Part shown: positions 34,091-43,453 of the stretch, one piece after another
How positions within the stretch are numbered: the stretch's first letter is position 1
Layout: each line of letters starts with the position of its first letter
Assembly (NCBI GenBank): GCA_025056455.1
Contig: JANWVY010000013.1
Coordinates: 26,089-90,088 of the forward strand
From: Bryobacteraceae bacterium
GTDB lineage: Bacteria > Acidobacteriota > Terriglobia > Bryobacterales > Bryobacteraceae
Reading direction: 5' to 3'
DNA: 64,000 bases
The notes under the pieces: model-generated
What the model was told of the DNA's origin: nothing
The model's database searches: none
What the model saw: the letters and a program-made list of their open reading frames with translations, nothing else
Translations under genes and position numbers: made by a program

Positions 34091-35243
34091 GGAGGAAATC
34101 CGCGAGGTGGTCGACAGCATGCGGTCAGGTTGGTTGACCACAGGCCCCAAAGTCCGCCGCTTCGAGGAGGAATTTGCCGCTTACGTTGGCGCGCGCTACG
34201 CCGTGGCGGTCCATTCTTGTACCGCCGCCCTCCATCTCTCGCTTGCTGCTCTAGGCATTGGACCCGGCGATGAAGTGATCGTGCCCACCCTCACTTTTTG
34301 CGCCACGGCGAACGTCGTGATTCACCTCGGAGCGCGGCCGGTCTTGGTAGACGTCAACCGGCATGGCTTGATGGACCTGGATGCGGCGAACCGGGCTCTC
34401 ACGCCGCGTACGCGGGCTATCGTCCCCGTCCACTATGCGGGTCAAGCTTGCGAGATGGAGGAGATTCTGCAACTTGCCCAGCGGCACGGATTGAAGGTGA
34501 TCGAAGACGCTGCGCACGCCGTTGGTGCCGAGTACCAGGGGCGCAGAATCGGTTCTTTCGCCAACGCGACGGCCTTCAGCTTTTACGCAACGAAAAATAT
34601 GACCACTGGAGAAGGCGGCATGATCACCACGGACGACGCCGAACTGGCCTCAAGGATTCGCCGCCTCGCTTTACACGGCATGAGTCGCGACGCTTGGAAC
34701 CGCTATTCGCAAACGGGGTCCTGGTACTACGAGGTGCTCGAACCGGGTTTTAAATACAACATGACGGACATTCAAGCCGCGATCGGCTTACACCAACTGC
34801 GGAAACTCGACGGCTTCATTTGCCGACGCAGAGAGCTTGCCGGTTTCTACCGGCGCAGGCTTGCCGATCTCCCCGAACTAGAGCTTCCGGAGGAGCTTCC
34901 TGGGAGACGGCATGTTTACCACCTGTTCCCGATCCGCCTTTCGACAACTCTCAACCGCAGCCGGTTTATTGACGAGCTGAAGCGGAGAAACATCGGGGCG
35001 AGCGTGCATTTTATTCCCCTACATCGACACCCTTACTACAGCAACGACCCCGCGAACCAGGTCACCCGCTTTCCCAAGGCCGAGCGCCTGTACGAAGGCC
35101 TGGTGTCGCTCCCCTTATATCCTTCCATGAGCGACCCGGACGCAGAAGACGTTGTAGAAGCTGTTCGAGAAGTCGTGATTCAAAACCGCTCTGAGTCTGC
35201 GTCTCAGCTGATGCCGCTCACCCTGGAGGGCGCATGTCGATAA
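34047..35243 (+). CDS. DegT/DnrJ/EryC1/StrS-family sugar aminotransferase
   Basis: A 398-residue PLP enzyme that aminates a keto-sugar nucleotide. I place the start at TTG 34047, nine bases after GGAGG (34033-34037), giving [43 protein letters not shown], the normal family N-terminus. An ATG start further upstream would add 89 residues from the overlapping glycosyltransferase region. PLP contacts are visible in [46 protein letters not shown] (cofactor Asp) and [15 protein letters not shown] (Schiff-base Lys). It overlaps the GT4 gene by 44 bases and the next gene by 10, so the cluster is tightly coupled. Confidence 0.93.
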   Translation: [398 protein letters not shown]

Positions 35244-36841
35244 CGCGAATTTTCGGGGAAACCACCTGGCGGCAAGCCATCCCTCGCATTTTTGCCGACT
35301 TGGTTTTGGTTCACGTTGCCGCGTTGACTTCGCTTGCGGCGGTGGCCATCTGGCAGTCGCTGACGCCAAGCGGCGCGGATCCCCTGCGGTTGTATGCTGC
35401 GTTCCGCCGATTTTACCTGGAGTCGTTTCTGCCTCAATCGGCGTTGTTCCCCATGGTGTTCTTGCTGTTTGGTTTCTACCACCGTTATCGGACCTATACG
35501 CTGGCGAATAAACTGATTGTGCTTTCCAAAGGCGCAACGGTCGCGACGTTGCTGTACTTATTCCTTAGTTTTCTGGTTGACCGTTCGGATCATCTTTCGC
35601 GCAGTGTTTCACTTGCCTTTGTCCTTCTGGTCAATGTCTTCACCGTCGGCGCCCGTTTGCTCAAGATGTTGATGCGCGACGCCCAGGCTGGCTATGGGGC
35701 TTTCACCAAAACGGTTGAAGCAGCGGTTGTCCACGATGCTCAGGATAAGGCGCCTGTGCTTGTGGTGGGCGGGGCGGGCTACATCGGTTCGATCTTGTGC
35801 CGGAAATTGCTCGCCCAGGGCAAGCGCGTGCGACTGTTTGACAGCTTTGTCTATGGTGACGCCGCTGTGCGAGAACTTTTTGGCCAGCCTCGGTTCGAGC
35901 TGCGTATTGGAGATTGTCGGAACATCCAGAGCGTCGTAGCTGCTGTGTCAGGCGCTGGTTCGATTATTGACCTAGCGGCGATTGTTGGGGACCCAGCTTG
36001 CGAACAGGACCGAGCTGCTGCTCTCGAAATCAACTACGCAGCGACTCGAATGTTGATTGAAATCGCAAAGGGCCATGGCGTGGAGCGCTTCCTCTTTGCT
36101 TCCTCTTGCAGCGTGTATGGCGAGACGGAAGAATTGTGCGATGAACGCTCTTGCCTCCGGCCAATTTCTTTCTACGCGCAAACGAAGGTCGACAGTGAAA
36201 AAGCGCTTCTTCAAGCAAAAGATGGTCGTTTCCGTCCAACGATACTCCGCCTCGCCACTGTTTTCGGGGCTTCCTACCGCCCTCGCTTCGACTTGGTGGT
36301 CAATCTTCTGACGGCGAAGGCAGTTCGGGAGGGAGTAATTACGATTTACAACGGCGAGCAGTGGCGGCCCTTTATTCACGTGGCCGACGTCGCAGAAGGT
36401 TTTGTGAAGGTGCTCAAAGCCCCCCTCGATGTTGTGGGCGGGCAGATCTACAATGTCGGCGATTCCCGACTCAACTATACGTTATCCCAAGTAGCCGCGG
36501 TGATTCAAAAGTTAGTTCCCGGAACAAAAATTGAACAGATCGAAAATCCCGATCGCCGGAATTATCGCGTGAGCTTTGAAAAAATCCGACGGGAATTGAA
36601 TTTTGTTTGTTCCATGACACTTGAGCAAGGGATAGAAGATCTCCGCCAGGCGATGGTCTCGGGACAAATTGCAGACTACAACGATCCGCGCTATCACAAC
36701 CAGCGCTATCTCAAGGCGGCTGGTAGGTTGGCTTCGCAGCAAGAAGTTGATGCGCAAGTGATGGCGGCCTTCTCCGCGGCGCTGACCAACCAGCAAGCCC
36801 TAGTTTCCGACACGCCGCTGGAATTCCCCGTTCGGACCTGA
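35234..36841 (+). CDS. Membrane-anchored NAD-dependent nucleotide-sugar epimerase/dehydratase
   Basis: A 535-residue protein joining four predicted membrane helices (about 18-41, 65-82, 99-117, 124-141) to a cytoplasmic extended SDR. The SDR has the cofactor loop VGGAGYIGS (Gly179-Gly185), the Ser of SSCSVYG and the catalytic Tyr314-x-x-x-Lys318 in FYAQTK. The sequence around RPFIHVADVAEGF and YNVGDSRLNYTLSQVAAVIQ is that of UDP-glucose-4-epimerase-like enzymes. CapD/WbpM enzymes also have a membrane N-terminus, but their SDR differs; epimerases of this type are usually soluble. Its start overlaps the aminotransferase stop by 10 bases. Confidence 0.85.
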   Translation: MSITRIFGETTWRQAIPRIFADLVLVHVAALTSLAAVAIWQSLTPSGADPLRLYAAFRRFYLESFLPQSALFPMVFLLFGFYHRYRTYTLANKLIVLSKGATVATLLYLFLSFLVDRSDHLSRSVSLAFVLLVNVFTVGARLLKMLMRDAQAGYGAFTKTVEAAVVHDAQDKAPVLVVGGAGYIGSILCRKLLAQGKRVRLFDSFVYGDAAVRELFGQPRFELRIGDCRNIQSVVAAVSGAGSIIDLAAIVGDPACEQDRAAALEINYAATRMLIEIAKGHGVERFLFASSCSVYGETEELCDERSCLRPISFYAQTKVDSEKALLQAKDGRFRPTILRLATVFGASYRPRFDLVVNLLTAKAVREGVITIYNGEQWRPFIHVADVAEGFVKVLKAPLDVVGGQIYNVGDSRLNYTLSQVAAVIQKLVPGTKIEQIENPDRRNYRVSFEKIRRELNFVCSMTLEQGIEDLRQAMVSGQIADYNDPRYHNQRYLKAAGRLASQQEVDAQVMAAFSAALTNQQALVSDTPLEFPVRT

Positions 36842-36887
36842 GCCAGAGAGAAAGAGGGAAAAAATTGCTCGTCGAGGGGTTGCTTCC

Positions 36888-38102
36888 ATGCAGTTCATCT
36901 TGTTAGCCCTCTTAACGGGCTCGACCCTGACCATGTGGGTGGCTGGCTGGTGGGCTCAGTGTCTCTTTGAACTTGCGATCTTTGTCTTCGCTGCTTATCT
37001 GGCCTGCCGGCATCGACCTGGTGGGAGTGAACTGACGGCCGCTGGGCTATTCGCCGTACCGGCTCTGTGGGGCGCCGGCCAGCTTGCCTTCGGTGTCACC
37101 GTAGATGGCGCCGCTACGCTGCAAGAGCTGCTGCAGTGGACCTCCTTGGCTGCGACGGCCTTCTGCGCCGGAGTCCTGGCCAGACGGCAGGCGGCGGCAC
37201 GCCCCATCATCGTTTCACTGGCGTTGGCAGGTTGCGCCATCGTCGTGTTTGCGCTGGTCCAGTTTTACTCTTCTGCGGGCCATTTCTTCTGGCGCTGGCC
37301 AAGTGGTGAGCCGCAAGTCTTTGGGCCTTTTCACAGCCGCAACAATTTTGCTTCCTTTTGTTGTTTGATTCTGCCCTTAACACTCTGGCGTTCGGTTCAA
37401 AAGTCTGACACCGTCACCCTATGGGTGATCTTCTCTGCGATTCTTGTTTCGGGTGCGGTGGTCTCTGGATCTCGCGCCGGTGCGTTTTTGGCGATTGCAG
37501 AAACCATCGTTTTTCTGTTCTGGCTCCCAAAACGCCGACTGGCAACTCCCCGCCATTCGCTCGCCTTGCTGGCTGCGGTCTCCTTGGCGGTGGTGGTTGT
37601 GGGTTGGGACACGCTGGCCGGCAAAATCAACCAGCAAGACCCGCTGCGTTACCGACGTGAAATTGCGCAATCAGCCCTGGCCATGCTGGTTGCCAAGCCT
37701 TGGACGGGCTTTGGTCTGGGCACTTTCTCTCAGGTCTATCCCGCCTACGCAAAATTCGATACTGGCCTGCTCGTGAATCACGCTCATCAGGAATGGCTCG
37801 AGTTTGCCTCCGAGGGCGGCGTGGTTTTGGGGACGTATCTCGCGGTCCTGGCGATCTGGTTGTCGCGGCTGGCAGTGACCCACCTCTGGGCAGTTGGCAT
37901 TCCTGCTCTCTGTCTGCACAGTCTTGTGGACTACCCTTTTCAGCGCAATGGGATCGCCGCTTGGGTAAGCGCGCTGGCCGGTATCTTGGTTTTCTACTCC
38001 AGGCAACGGTCCCAGCCGCCTTGCACCCCAGGCGCCGTCCAAGAAAAACTCCACACCGGGACGCCTCGCCCTGAAACAATCGAAACCTTCACCGGATCGT
38101 GA
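36888..38102 (+). CDS. O-antigen ligase/polymerase-like membrane protein (Wzy/WaaL family)
   Basis: A 404-residue protein with about eleven hydrophobic helices. The family's periplasmic loop is recognisable in GFGLGTFSQVYPAYAKFDTGLLVNHAHQEWLEFASEGGVVLG, containing the N-H-x-H-x-x-x-L and E-x-G motifs, and SGSRAGAFLA precedes it. Such proteins join or polymerise lipid-linked glycan repeats on the periplasmic face. Ligase and polymerase cannot be told apart by sequence reading. It follows the epimerase gene by 46 bases and closes the cluster. Confidence 0.87.
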   Translation: MQFILLALLTGSTLTMWVAGWWAQCLFELAIFVFAAYLACRHRPGGSELTAAGLFAVPALWGAGQLAFGVTVDGAATLQELLQWTSLAATAFCAGVLARRQAAARPIIVSLALAGCAIVVFALVQFYSSAGHFFWRWPSGEPQVFGPFHSRNNFASFCCLILPLTLWRSVQKSDTVTLWVIFSAILVSGAVVSGSRAGAFLAIAETIVFLFWLPKRRLATPRHSLALLAAVSLAVVVVGWDTLAGKINQQDPLRYRREIAQSALAMLVAKPWTGFGLGTFSQVYPAYAKFDTGLLVNHAHQEWLEFASEGGVVLGTYLAVLAIWLSRLAVTHLWAVGIPALCLHSLVDYPFQRNGIAAWVSALAGILVFYSRQRSQPPCTPGAVQEKLHTGTPRPETIETFTGS

Positions 38103-38179
38103 CCCGCCAGAGTCACCCCAAATCGCCGGTAACGAAGATTGAGAATCCTGGTGACACCCAAAGACTTCTAAAGCAGCAG

Positions 38180-38207
38180 CCCGAGCATCTAGCTTCGGGT
38201 TGTTTTG
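38180..38207 (+). terminator. Probable intrinsic terminator of the polysaccharide cluster
   Basis: CCCGAGC-(ATCTA)-GCT(T)CGGG forms a seven-base-pair stem with one bulged T and a five-base loop, followed by TTGTTTT. It lies about 80 bases after the O-antigen-ligase-like gene and just before the promoter of the respiratory operon. Confidence 0.65.
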
Positions 38208-38274
38208 TGCACCCTGGCGGTTTCGGTCTCGATCAGACCCCTGAGAATTACTGTTTGGCAGTAAATTTTGTAGT

Positions 38275-38304
38275 TTGACAAGATATTTTTCCCATCTCTA
38301 TAAT
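38275..38304 (+). promoter_or_regulatory. Consensus sigma-70 promoter of the ACIII-caa3 operon
   Basis: TTGACA at 38275-38280 and TATAAT at 38299-38304, both perfect, with an 18-base spacer. Transcription should start near 38311, giving a leader of about 70 bases before actA. The local sequence is AT-rich against GC-rich surroundings. A housekeeping-strength promoter suits a main respiratory chain. Confidence 0.85.
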
Positions 38305-38381
38305 TGGAAAGGTCAACCTGGGAACTCCTGAAGCAACCCTTAGGAAGGAGTAGAGGGCAAACAACTGGCCCTGGGGTCAGC

Positions 38382-39032
38382 ATGTCTCAGATTTTTCATC
38401 CTAGCACCAACACGCTCTCGAAAGTGAGCATTGTGTCCGTCGTCTTGCTTCTGGGTGGCTTAGGCTATGGGCTCCTGGCTTTGAACCGGTCGCCCTATGT
38501 CGCGCGGACCAAAATCCCTTTTGATCAGCCAGTGCCTTTTTCTCATAAACACCATGTAGCGGGTCTCGGCATTGACTGCCGTTACTGCCACACGACGGTC
38601 GAAAGAACAGCCTCTGCCGGCATGCCCACGACAGAGACTTGCATGAGCTGTCATTCCATGATTTGGACGAATGCGCCGATGTTAGAGCCGGTGCGTCAAA
38701 GCTGGGCCACTGGCAAGTCGCTCGAGTGGACGAGGGTGCACGATCTTCCTGGCTTTGTGTACTTCAATCACAGCATTCATGTGAACAAAGGAATCGGCTG
38801 CGCTTCTTGTCACGGTCGAGTTGACCAGATGCCGCTGGTGCATCAGGAAAACACGCTTTACATGGAATGGTGTTTGGACTGCCATCGGCATCCCGAGAAG
38901 CATATTCGACCGCGGGATAAGGTTTTTGAGATGGCTTATCAGCCACCCGCAAACCAGCTCGAGCTTGGCGCCAAATTGGTGAAGGAATACAAGGTTCAGA
39001 AGCTTACGGATTGCTACACATGTCATCGATAA
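38382..39032 (+). CDS. actA: Alternative complex III subunit A, pentaheme cytochrome c
   Basis: A 216-residue protein with one N-terminal membrane helix (about residues 13-32) and a periplasmic domain holding five CxxCH haem sites: CRYCH, CMSCH, CASCH, CLDCH and CYTCH. That count matches the pentahaem ActA of alternative complex III, which passes electrons from quinol oxidation towards the oxidase. I start at MSQIFHPSTN (38382) because the upstream extension to 38304 runs into the promoter. The gene overlaps actB by 13 bases. Confidence 0.94.
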   Translation: MSQIFHPSTNTLSKVSIVSVVLLLGGLGYGLLALNRSPYVARTKIPFDQPVPFSHKHHVAGLGIDCRYCHTTVERTASAGMPTTETCMSCHSMIWTNAPMLEPVRQSWATGKSLEWTRVHDLPGFVYFNHSIHVNKGIGCASCHGRVDQMPLVHQENTLYMEWCLDCHRHPEKHIRPRDKVFEMAYQPPANQLELGAKLVKEYKVQKLTDCYTCHR

Positions 39033-42000
39033 GCGGAAATCTCGTTCAAATCAAAACCTCTGCGGAGAAAAGCCTGGACCTTGGCGCCATCCGCGAAAAA
39101 TTCGCTAATAAAAGCGGTCCCGAGTTTTGGCGCAGTCTGGAGGAGTTCTCGAATACTCCGGAGTTTCAGGATTTTCTCGATAACGAATTTCCTCAACTCG
39201 GTTCAGACTGGCGCAAGCCGCTCAACCGGCGGAACATTTTGAAGCTAATGGGGGCCTCGTTAGGGCTTGCTGGTTTAACCGCCTGCACCCGACAGCCACT
39301 CGAGAAGATGGCGCCCTACGTCAAGGCGCCGGAAGAGTTCTCTGGGAATGTGCCGGTTCAGTTTGCTTCCGCTCACCTGCTGGGTGGCTATGCGGAAGGG
39401 ATTCTCGTGGAGAGCCACCAAGGGCGTCCAACGAAAGCCGAAGGCAATCCTGAACATCCAGCCAGTTTGGGCGCCACGGGAGTTCATGCGCAGGCTGCGC
39501 TGTTGACGATGTGGGATCCGGACCGCTCCCAATCGGTTTTATTTGAAGGGAAAATCAGCAACACATCGGCGTTTTGGGCCGCGCTCACCGTCATTCGCGA
39601 AAAGCACATCGCCAAAAAAGGGGCGGGTTTGCGGATCCTGACAGAAAACATCACCTCGCCGAGTCTGACCGAGATGATCCGGACCTTGTTGGGACCCGAG
39701 GTCATGCCCCAGGCGAAATGGCATGTCTGGGATCCCATTACATCCGACGGAGCCCGGCTCGGTGCGAAGCTGGCCTTTGGTGAGCCTGTTTCACACTACT
39801 ACAAGCTGGACGCTGCGGACGTGATCGTATCCCTGGATTCGGATTTCTTGAATTTCGGTCCTGGAGCTGTGCGCTATGCCCATGACTTTGCCGCGCGGCG
39901 CCGTCCGGAGCCGGGGAAGCGGCGAATGAACCGACTCTATGTTGCGGAAGTTACGCCGACTGTAACCAGTGTTCTAGCCGACCATCGCTATGCCGCCAAA
40001 GCAACCGAGGTGGAGGGTATTGCGCGCTCCCTGGCGGCCAAGCTGGGGGTCGCCGTCGATGCGCCTGGCGGCGGGCCCTACGAGTCTTGGGTAGCTGCTT
40101 TGGCCAAAGATCTAAAAGCGCACCCCGGCGCTTCGCTGGTTGTTGCAGGTGATCCACAACCCCCAATCGTGCACGCTCTCGCCCACGCCATGAACGAAAA
40201 GCTTGGCAACGTGGGAAAGACCGTTGTTTATCTCGATCCGCTAGAGGGCAACCCGGTCTCACATGCCGAAAGTCTGAAGGCGTTGATCGATGAGATGAAC
40301 TCCGGTCAGGTGGAAACGCTGATCATTTTGGGGGCCAACCCAGTCTTCACGGCCCCTTCCGATTGGAATTTCCGCGATGCGTATTTGAAGGTCGCCAACC
40401 GCATCCACCTTGGGTTGTACGTGGACGAAACAGCTGAAATCAGCCACTGGCATGTTCCTGAGGCTCACACCTTGGAGTCTTGGGGAGATGCCCGCGCCTA
40501 CGACGGCACGATCACAACGATCCAGCCGCTCATCGATCCTATCTATGGCGGAAGGACGGCGATTGAAATCATTGGAGCTTTGTTAGGCAAGCAAACCACT
40601 GCCTTTCAGACCTGGAAGCGCTTCTGGCGCGACAAATTGAAGGTGCCAGACTTTGAAGCCCAGTTTCAGAAGGCGCTTCATGACGGTTTTTGGGCCAACT
40701 CAGCACCCCCTCCCAAGAACGTAGTGGTCAAAGGGGATTTCCGACAACTGCCTCCAGCGCCAAGTCCCTCTGGGTTGGAGATTAGCTTCCGCTTGGATCC
40801 CAACGTGTTGGACGGCCGGTTTGCCAATAACGCCTGGTTACAAGAACTTCCCAAGCCAATTTCCAAAGTGACGTGGGACAATGCCGTCCACATTGGCCCT
40901 TCGACAGCGGAGAAATTGGCTCTTACCACGGATGATCTGATCGAGATCCGGCTCCGTGGCAGGTCGATTCAAGCGGCCGTATGGGTTACGCCCGGCCAGG
41001 CGCCTGATACAGCCACCATTACCGTGGGCTATGGACGGAAGCGAGCGGGCAACGTAGGAACAGGCCTTGGTTTCGACGTGAGTCCTATTCGTACGTCGCA
41101 AGGCTGGTGGGTGGACAGCGGCGCGGACATTCGCAAGGTCGGACGTTATAAACTCGTCTCCACACAAACGCACCACGGTATCCAGCAAATCAAGGACGCC
41201 GATGCCGAACAACTGAACCGGGCCCTGGTGCGGGTGGCCACGGAAACCCACTATTTAGAAAAGCCGGACTTTGCAAAACACATGGGGCCGCACGACCCGC
41301 CGCCGGGGCTTTCGCTTTATCCGGGATATGAGTACAAGGGCTATAAGTGGGGCATGGTCATTGACCTGAGCGCTTGTACCGGCTGCCAGGCTTGTGTCGT
41401 GGCTTGCCAGGCCGAAAATAACATTACGGTCGTGGGTAAGGATGAGGTGGCGCGAGGGCGCGAAATGCACTGGATGCGGATTGACCGCTATCACAAGGGA
41501 GAACTCGACAATCCCAGCGCCTACGCTCAGCCGGTCACTTGCATGCACTGCGAAAACGCTCCCTGCGAACCGGTCTGTCCGGTGGCGGCAACGGTGCACA
41601 GCGAAGAAGGCATTAACCAAATGGTGTATAACCGCTGCGTCGGCACCCGGTATTGCGCCAACAACTGCCCCTACAAGGTGCGCCGTTTTAACTTCTTCCT
41701 CTACGCCGATTGGGACACACCGAGCTTACAAGGCGGTCGCAACCCTGAAGTTACCGTTCGCAGCCGCGGCGTGATGGAAAAGTGTACCTACTGCATTCAG
41801 CGAATCAATCGAGCCAAGATTGAGGCGGAGAAAGAGGATCGCCGGGTTCGCGATGGCGAAATTTTGACAGCTTGCCAGCAAGTCTGTCCCACCAAGGCGA
41901 TTGTTTTCGGCGATCTGAACGATAAAGAAAGTCAGGTTGCAAAGCTCGCTGCCGATCCGCGGAATTACGGTATCTTGACGGATTTGAACACCCAGCCACG

Positions 42001-42055
42001 AACGACCTATTTGGCGCGTGTCGAAAATCCGAACCCCGAGCTGGTGAAAGGATAG
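39020..42055 (+). CDS. actB: Alternative complex III iron-sulfur subunit ActB (molybdopterin-oxidoreductase-like)
   Basis: A 1011-residue periplasmic subunit. A twin-arginine signal is placed internally (LNRRNILKLMGASLGLAGLTAC), ending in a possible lipobox. The large N-terminal part resembles molybdopterin oxidoreductases but in ActB carries no cofactor. The C-terminal part holds the ferredoxin-like clusters: CTGCQACVVACQAE, CMHCENAPCEPVCPVAA, CVGTRYCANNCPYKVRRFN and CTYCIQRI...CQQVCPTKA, consistent with three 4Fe-4S and one 3Fe-4S centres. The ATG at 39020 lies inside the end of actA; a TTG at 39011 is an alternative. Confidence 0.95.
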   Translation: MSSISGNLVQIKTSAEKSLDLGAIREKFANKSGPEFWRSLEEFSNTPEFQDFLDNEFPQLGSDWRKPLNRRNILKLMGASLGLAGLTACTRQPLEKMAPYVKAPEEFSGNVPVQFASAHLLGGYAEGILVESHQGRPTKAEGNPEHPASLGATGVHAQAALLTMWDPDRSQSVLFEGKISNTSAFWAALTVIREKHIAKKGAGLRILTENITSPSLTEMIRTLLGPEVMPQAKWHVWDPITSDGARLGAKLAFGEPVSHYYKLDAADVIVSLDSDFLNFGPGAVRYAHDFAARRRPEPGKRRMNRLYVAEVTPTVTSVLADHRYAAKATEVEGIARSLAAKLGVAVDAPGGGPYESWVAALAKDLKAHPGASLVVAGDPQPPIVHALAHAMNEKLGNVGKTVVYLDPLEGNPVSHAESLKALIDEMNSGQVETLIILGANPVFTAPSDWNFRDAYLKVANRIHLGLYVDETAEISHWHVPEAHTLESWGDARAYDGTITTIQPLIDPIYGGRTAIEIIGALLGKQTTAFQTWKRFWRDKLKVPDFEAQFQKALHDGFWANSAPPPKNVVVKGDFRQLPPAPSPSGLEISFRLDPNVLDGRFANNAWLQELPKPISKVTWDNAVHIGPSTAEKLALTTDDLIEIRLRGRSIQAAVWVTPGQAPDTATITVGYGRKRAGNVGTGLGFDVSPIRTSQGWWVDSGADIRKVGRYKLVSTQTHHGIQQIKDADAEQLNRALVRVATETHYLEKPDFAKHMGPHDPPPGLSLYPGYEYKGYKWGMVIDLSACTGCQACVVACQAENNITVVGKDEVARGREMHWMRIDRYHKGELDNPSAYAQPVTCMHCENAPCEPVCPVAATVHSEEGINQMVYNRCVGTRYCANNCPYKVRRFNFFLYADWDTPSLQGGRNPEVTVRSRGVMEKCTYCIQRINRAKIEAEKEDRRVRDGEILTACQQVCPTKAIVFGDLNDKESQVAKLAADPRNYGILTDLNTQPRTTYLARVENPNPELVKG

Positions 42056-42059
42056 AAGC

Positions 42060-43451
42060 ATGGCCGATCATCTTGAGACTAGGAACTCCACCACAACGTT
42101 AGCCGGACCCGAGCCGGTTCTCGCCCCCGGTCATACCTATGCCACCGTGACCGACAAGATTGCCGCCGTGCCGCTCGAAGTTGGCTGGCCGCGCTTCTGG
42201 ATTGTCGGCTTTACCATTTCGGCCCTGATCTTCGGCATGTTGCTGATGACGATCCTGTGGCTTTTGGGCAAAGGCATTGGGGTTTGGGGGCCGAACAACC
42301 CCGTTGGATGGGGATTCGACATCATTAACTTTGTCTGGTGGATCGGTATCGGGCACGCCGGAACGCTGATTTCGGCGATTCTGTTACTGTTACGGCAGCA
42401 GTGGCGCATGTCGATTTCGCGCTTTGCCGAAGCGATGACGCTGTTTGCTGTCGCCTGCGCCTTCCTTTATCCCACCTTCCACACGGGCCGGCCGTGGCTT
42501 GCCTACTGGTTGTTGCCATATCCCAACACGATGGCGATGTGGCCTCAACCGCGCAGCCCGCTGCTGTGGGACGTTTTTGCGGTCTCCACGTACGCCACGA
42601 TTTCGCTCGTGTTCTGGTATGTCGGCCTAATTCCGGATCTAGCTTCCATGCGGGATCGCGCCAAGTCACGATTTGCCCAAGTGATTTATGGCATTCTCGC
42701 TCTCGGATGGCGGGGCTCTGCGCAGCACTGGAACCATTACGAAATCGCTTCGCTGATTCTTGCGGGCCTGTCGACGCCCCTCGTGCTTTCCGTGCATACG
42801 GTGGTGAGTTTCGACTTCGCCGTAGGCTTGATTCCAGGCTGGCACGCTACCATCTTCCCGCCGTACTTCGTTGCCGGCGCAATTTATTCGGGTTTCGCCA
42901 TGGTGTTAACGCTCGCCATTCCCATGCGGGCATGGTACGGCATGCAGGATTTCATCACCATGAAGCACATTGACAACATGTGCAAGGTGATGCTTGGCAC
43001 CGGCCTCATCGTAGCCTATGGGTACGCCATGGAAGCCTTCATGGCGTGGTACAGCGGCAACCTGTGGGAGATGTTCATGTTTAAGAACCGCACCACCGGT
43101 CCCTACGGCTGGTCCTACTGGTCGCTGATCATCTTCAATGTCCTGATTCCGCAAGTACTGTGGTTGAAGAAGGCGAGGCAGAATATTCCACTGGTGTTCG
43201 TGCTGTCGTTGGTCATCAACGTCGGAATGTGGCTAGAGCGGTTTGTCATCATCGTTACCAGCTTGCACCGCGACTTCTTGCCAGCGAGCTGGGGCATGTA
43301 TTATCCGACCAAGTATGACTGGAGCATGTATCTCGGCTCGATCGGGCTGTTCCTCACTTTGATGTACTTGTTTGTTCGCTTCTTACCCTCAATTTCGATC
43401 TTTGAAGTTCGCACTTTGATTCCGCGCGCATCCAAGGGAGGAGCTCACTAG
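42060..43451 (+). CDS. actC: Alternative complex III membrane subunit ActC (NrfD-like)
   Basis: A 463-residue NrfD/PsrC-type integral membrane protein with about ten helices. Stretches such as GWGFDIINFVWWIGIGHAGTLISAILLLLRQQWRMSISRFAEAM and HTGRPWLAYWLLPYPN are typical of the quinol-binding subunit of ACIII. It starts four bases after actB with AAAGGA upstream. It should form the quinol-side membrane core together with ActF. Confidence 0.95.
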   Translation: MADHLETRNSTTTLAGPEPVLAPGHTYATVTDKIAAVPLEVGWPRFWIVGFTISALIFGMLLMTILWLLGKGIGVWGPNNPVGWGFDIINFVWWIGIGHAGTLISAILLLLRQQWRMSISRFAEAMTLFAVACAFLYPTFHTGRPWLAYWLLPYPNTMAMWPQPRSPLLWDVFAVSTYATISLVFWYVGLIPDLASMRDRAKSRFAQVIYGILALGWRGSAQHWNHYEIASLILAGLSTPLVLSVHTVVSFDFAVGLIPGWHATIFPPYFVAGAIYSGFAMVLTLAIPMRAWYGMQDFITMKHIDNMCKVMLGTGLIVAYGYAMEAFMAWYSGNLWEMFMFKNRTTGPYGWSYWSLIIFNVLIPQVLWLKKARQNIPLVFVLSLVINVGMWLERFVIIVTSLHRDFLPASWGMYYPTKYDWSMYLGSIGLFLTLMYLFVRFLPSISIFEVRTLIPRASKGGAH

Positions 43452-43453
43452 AT

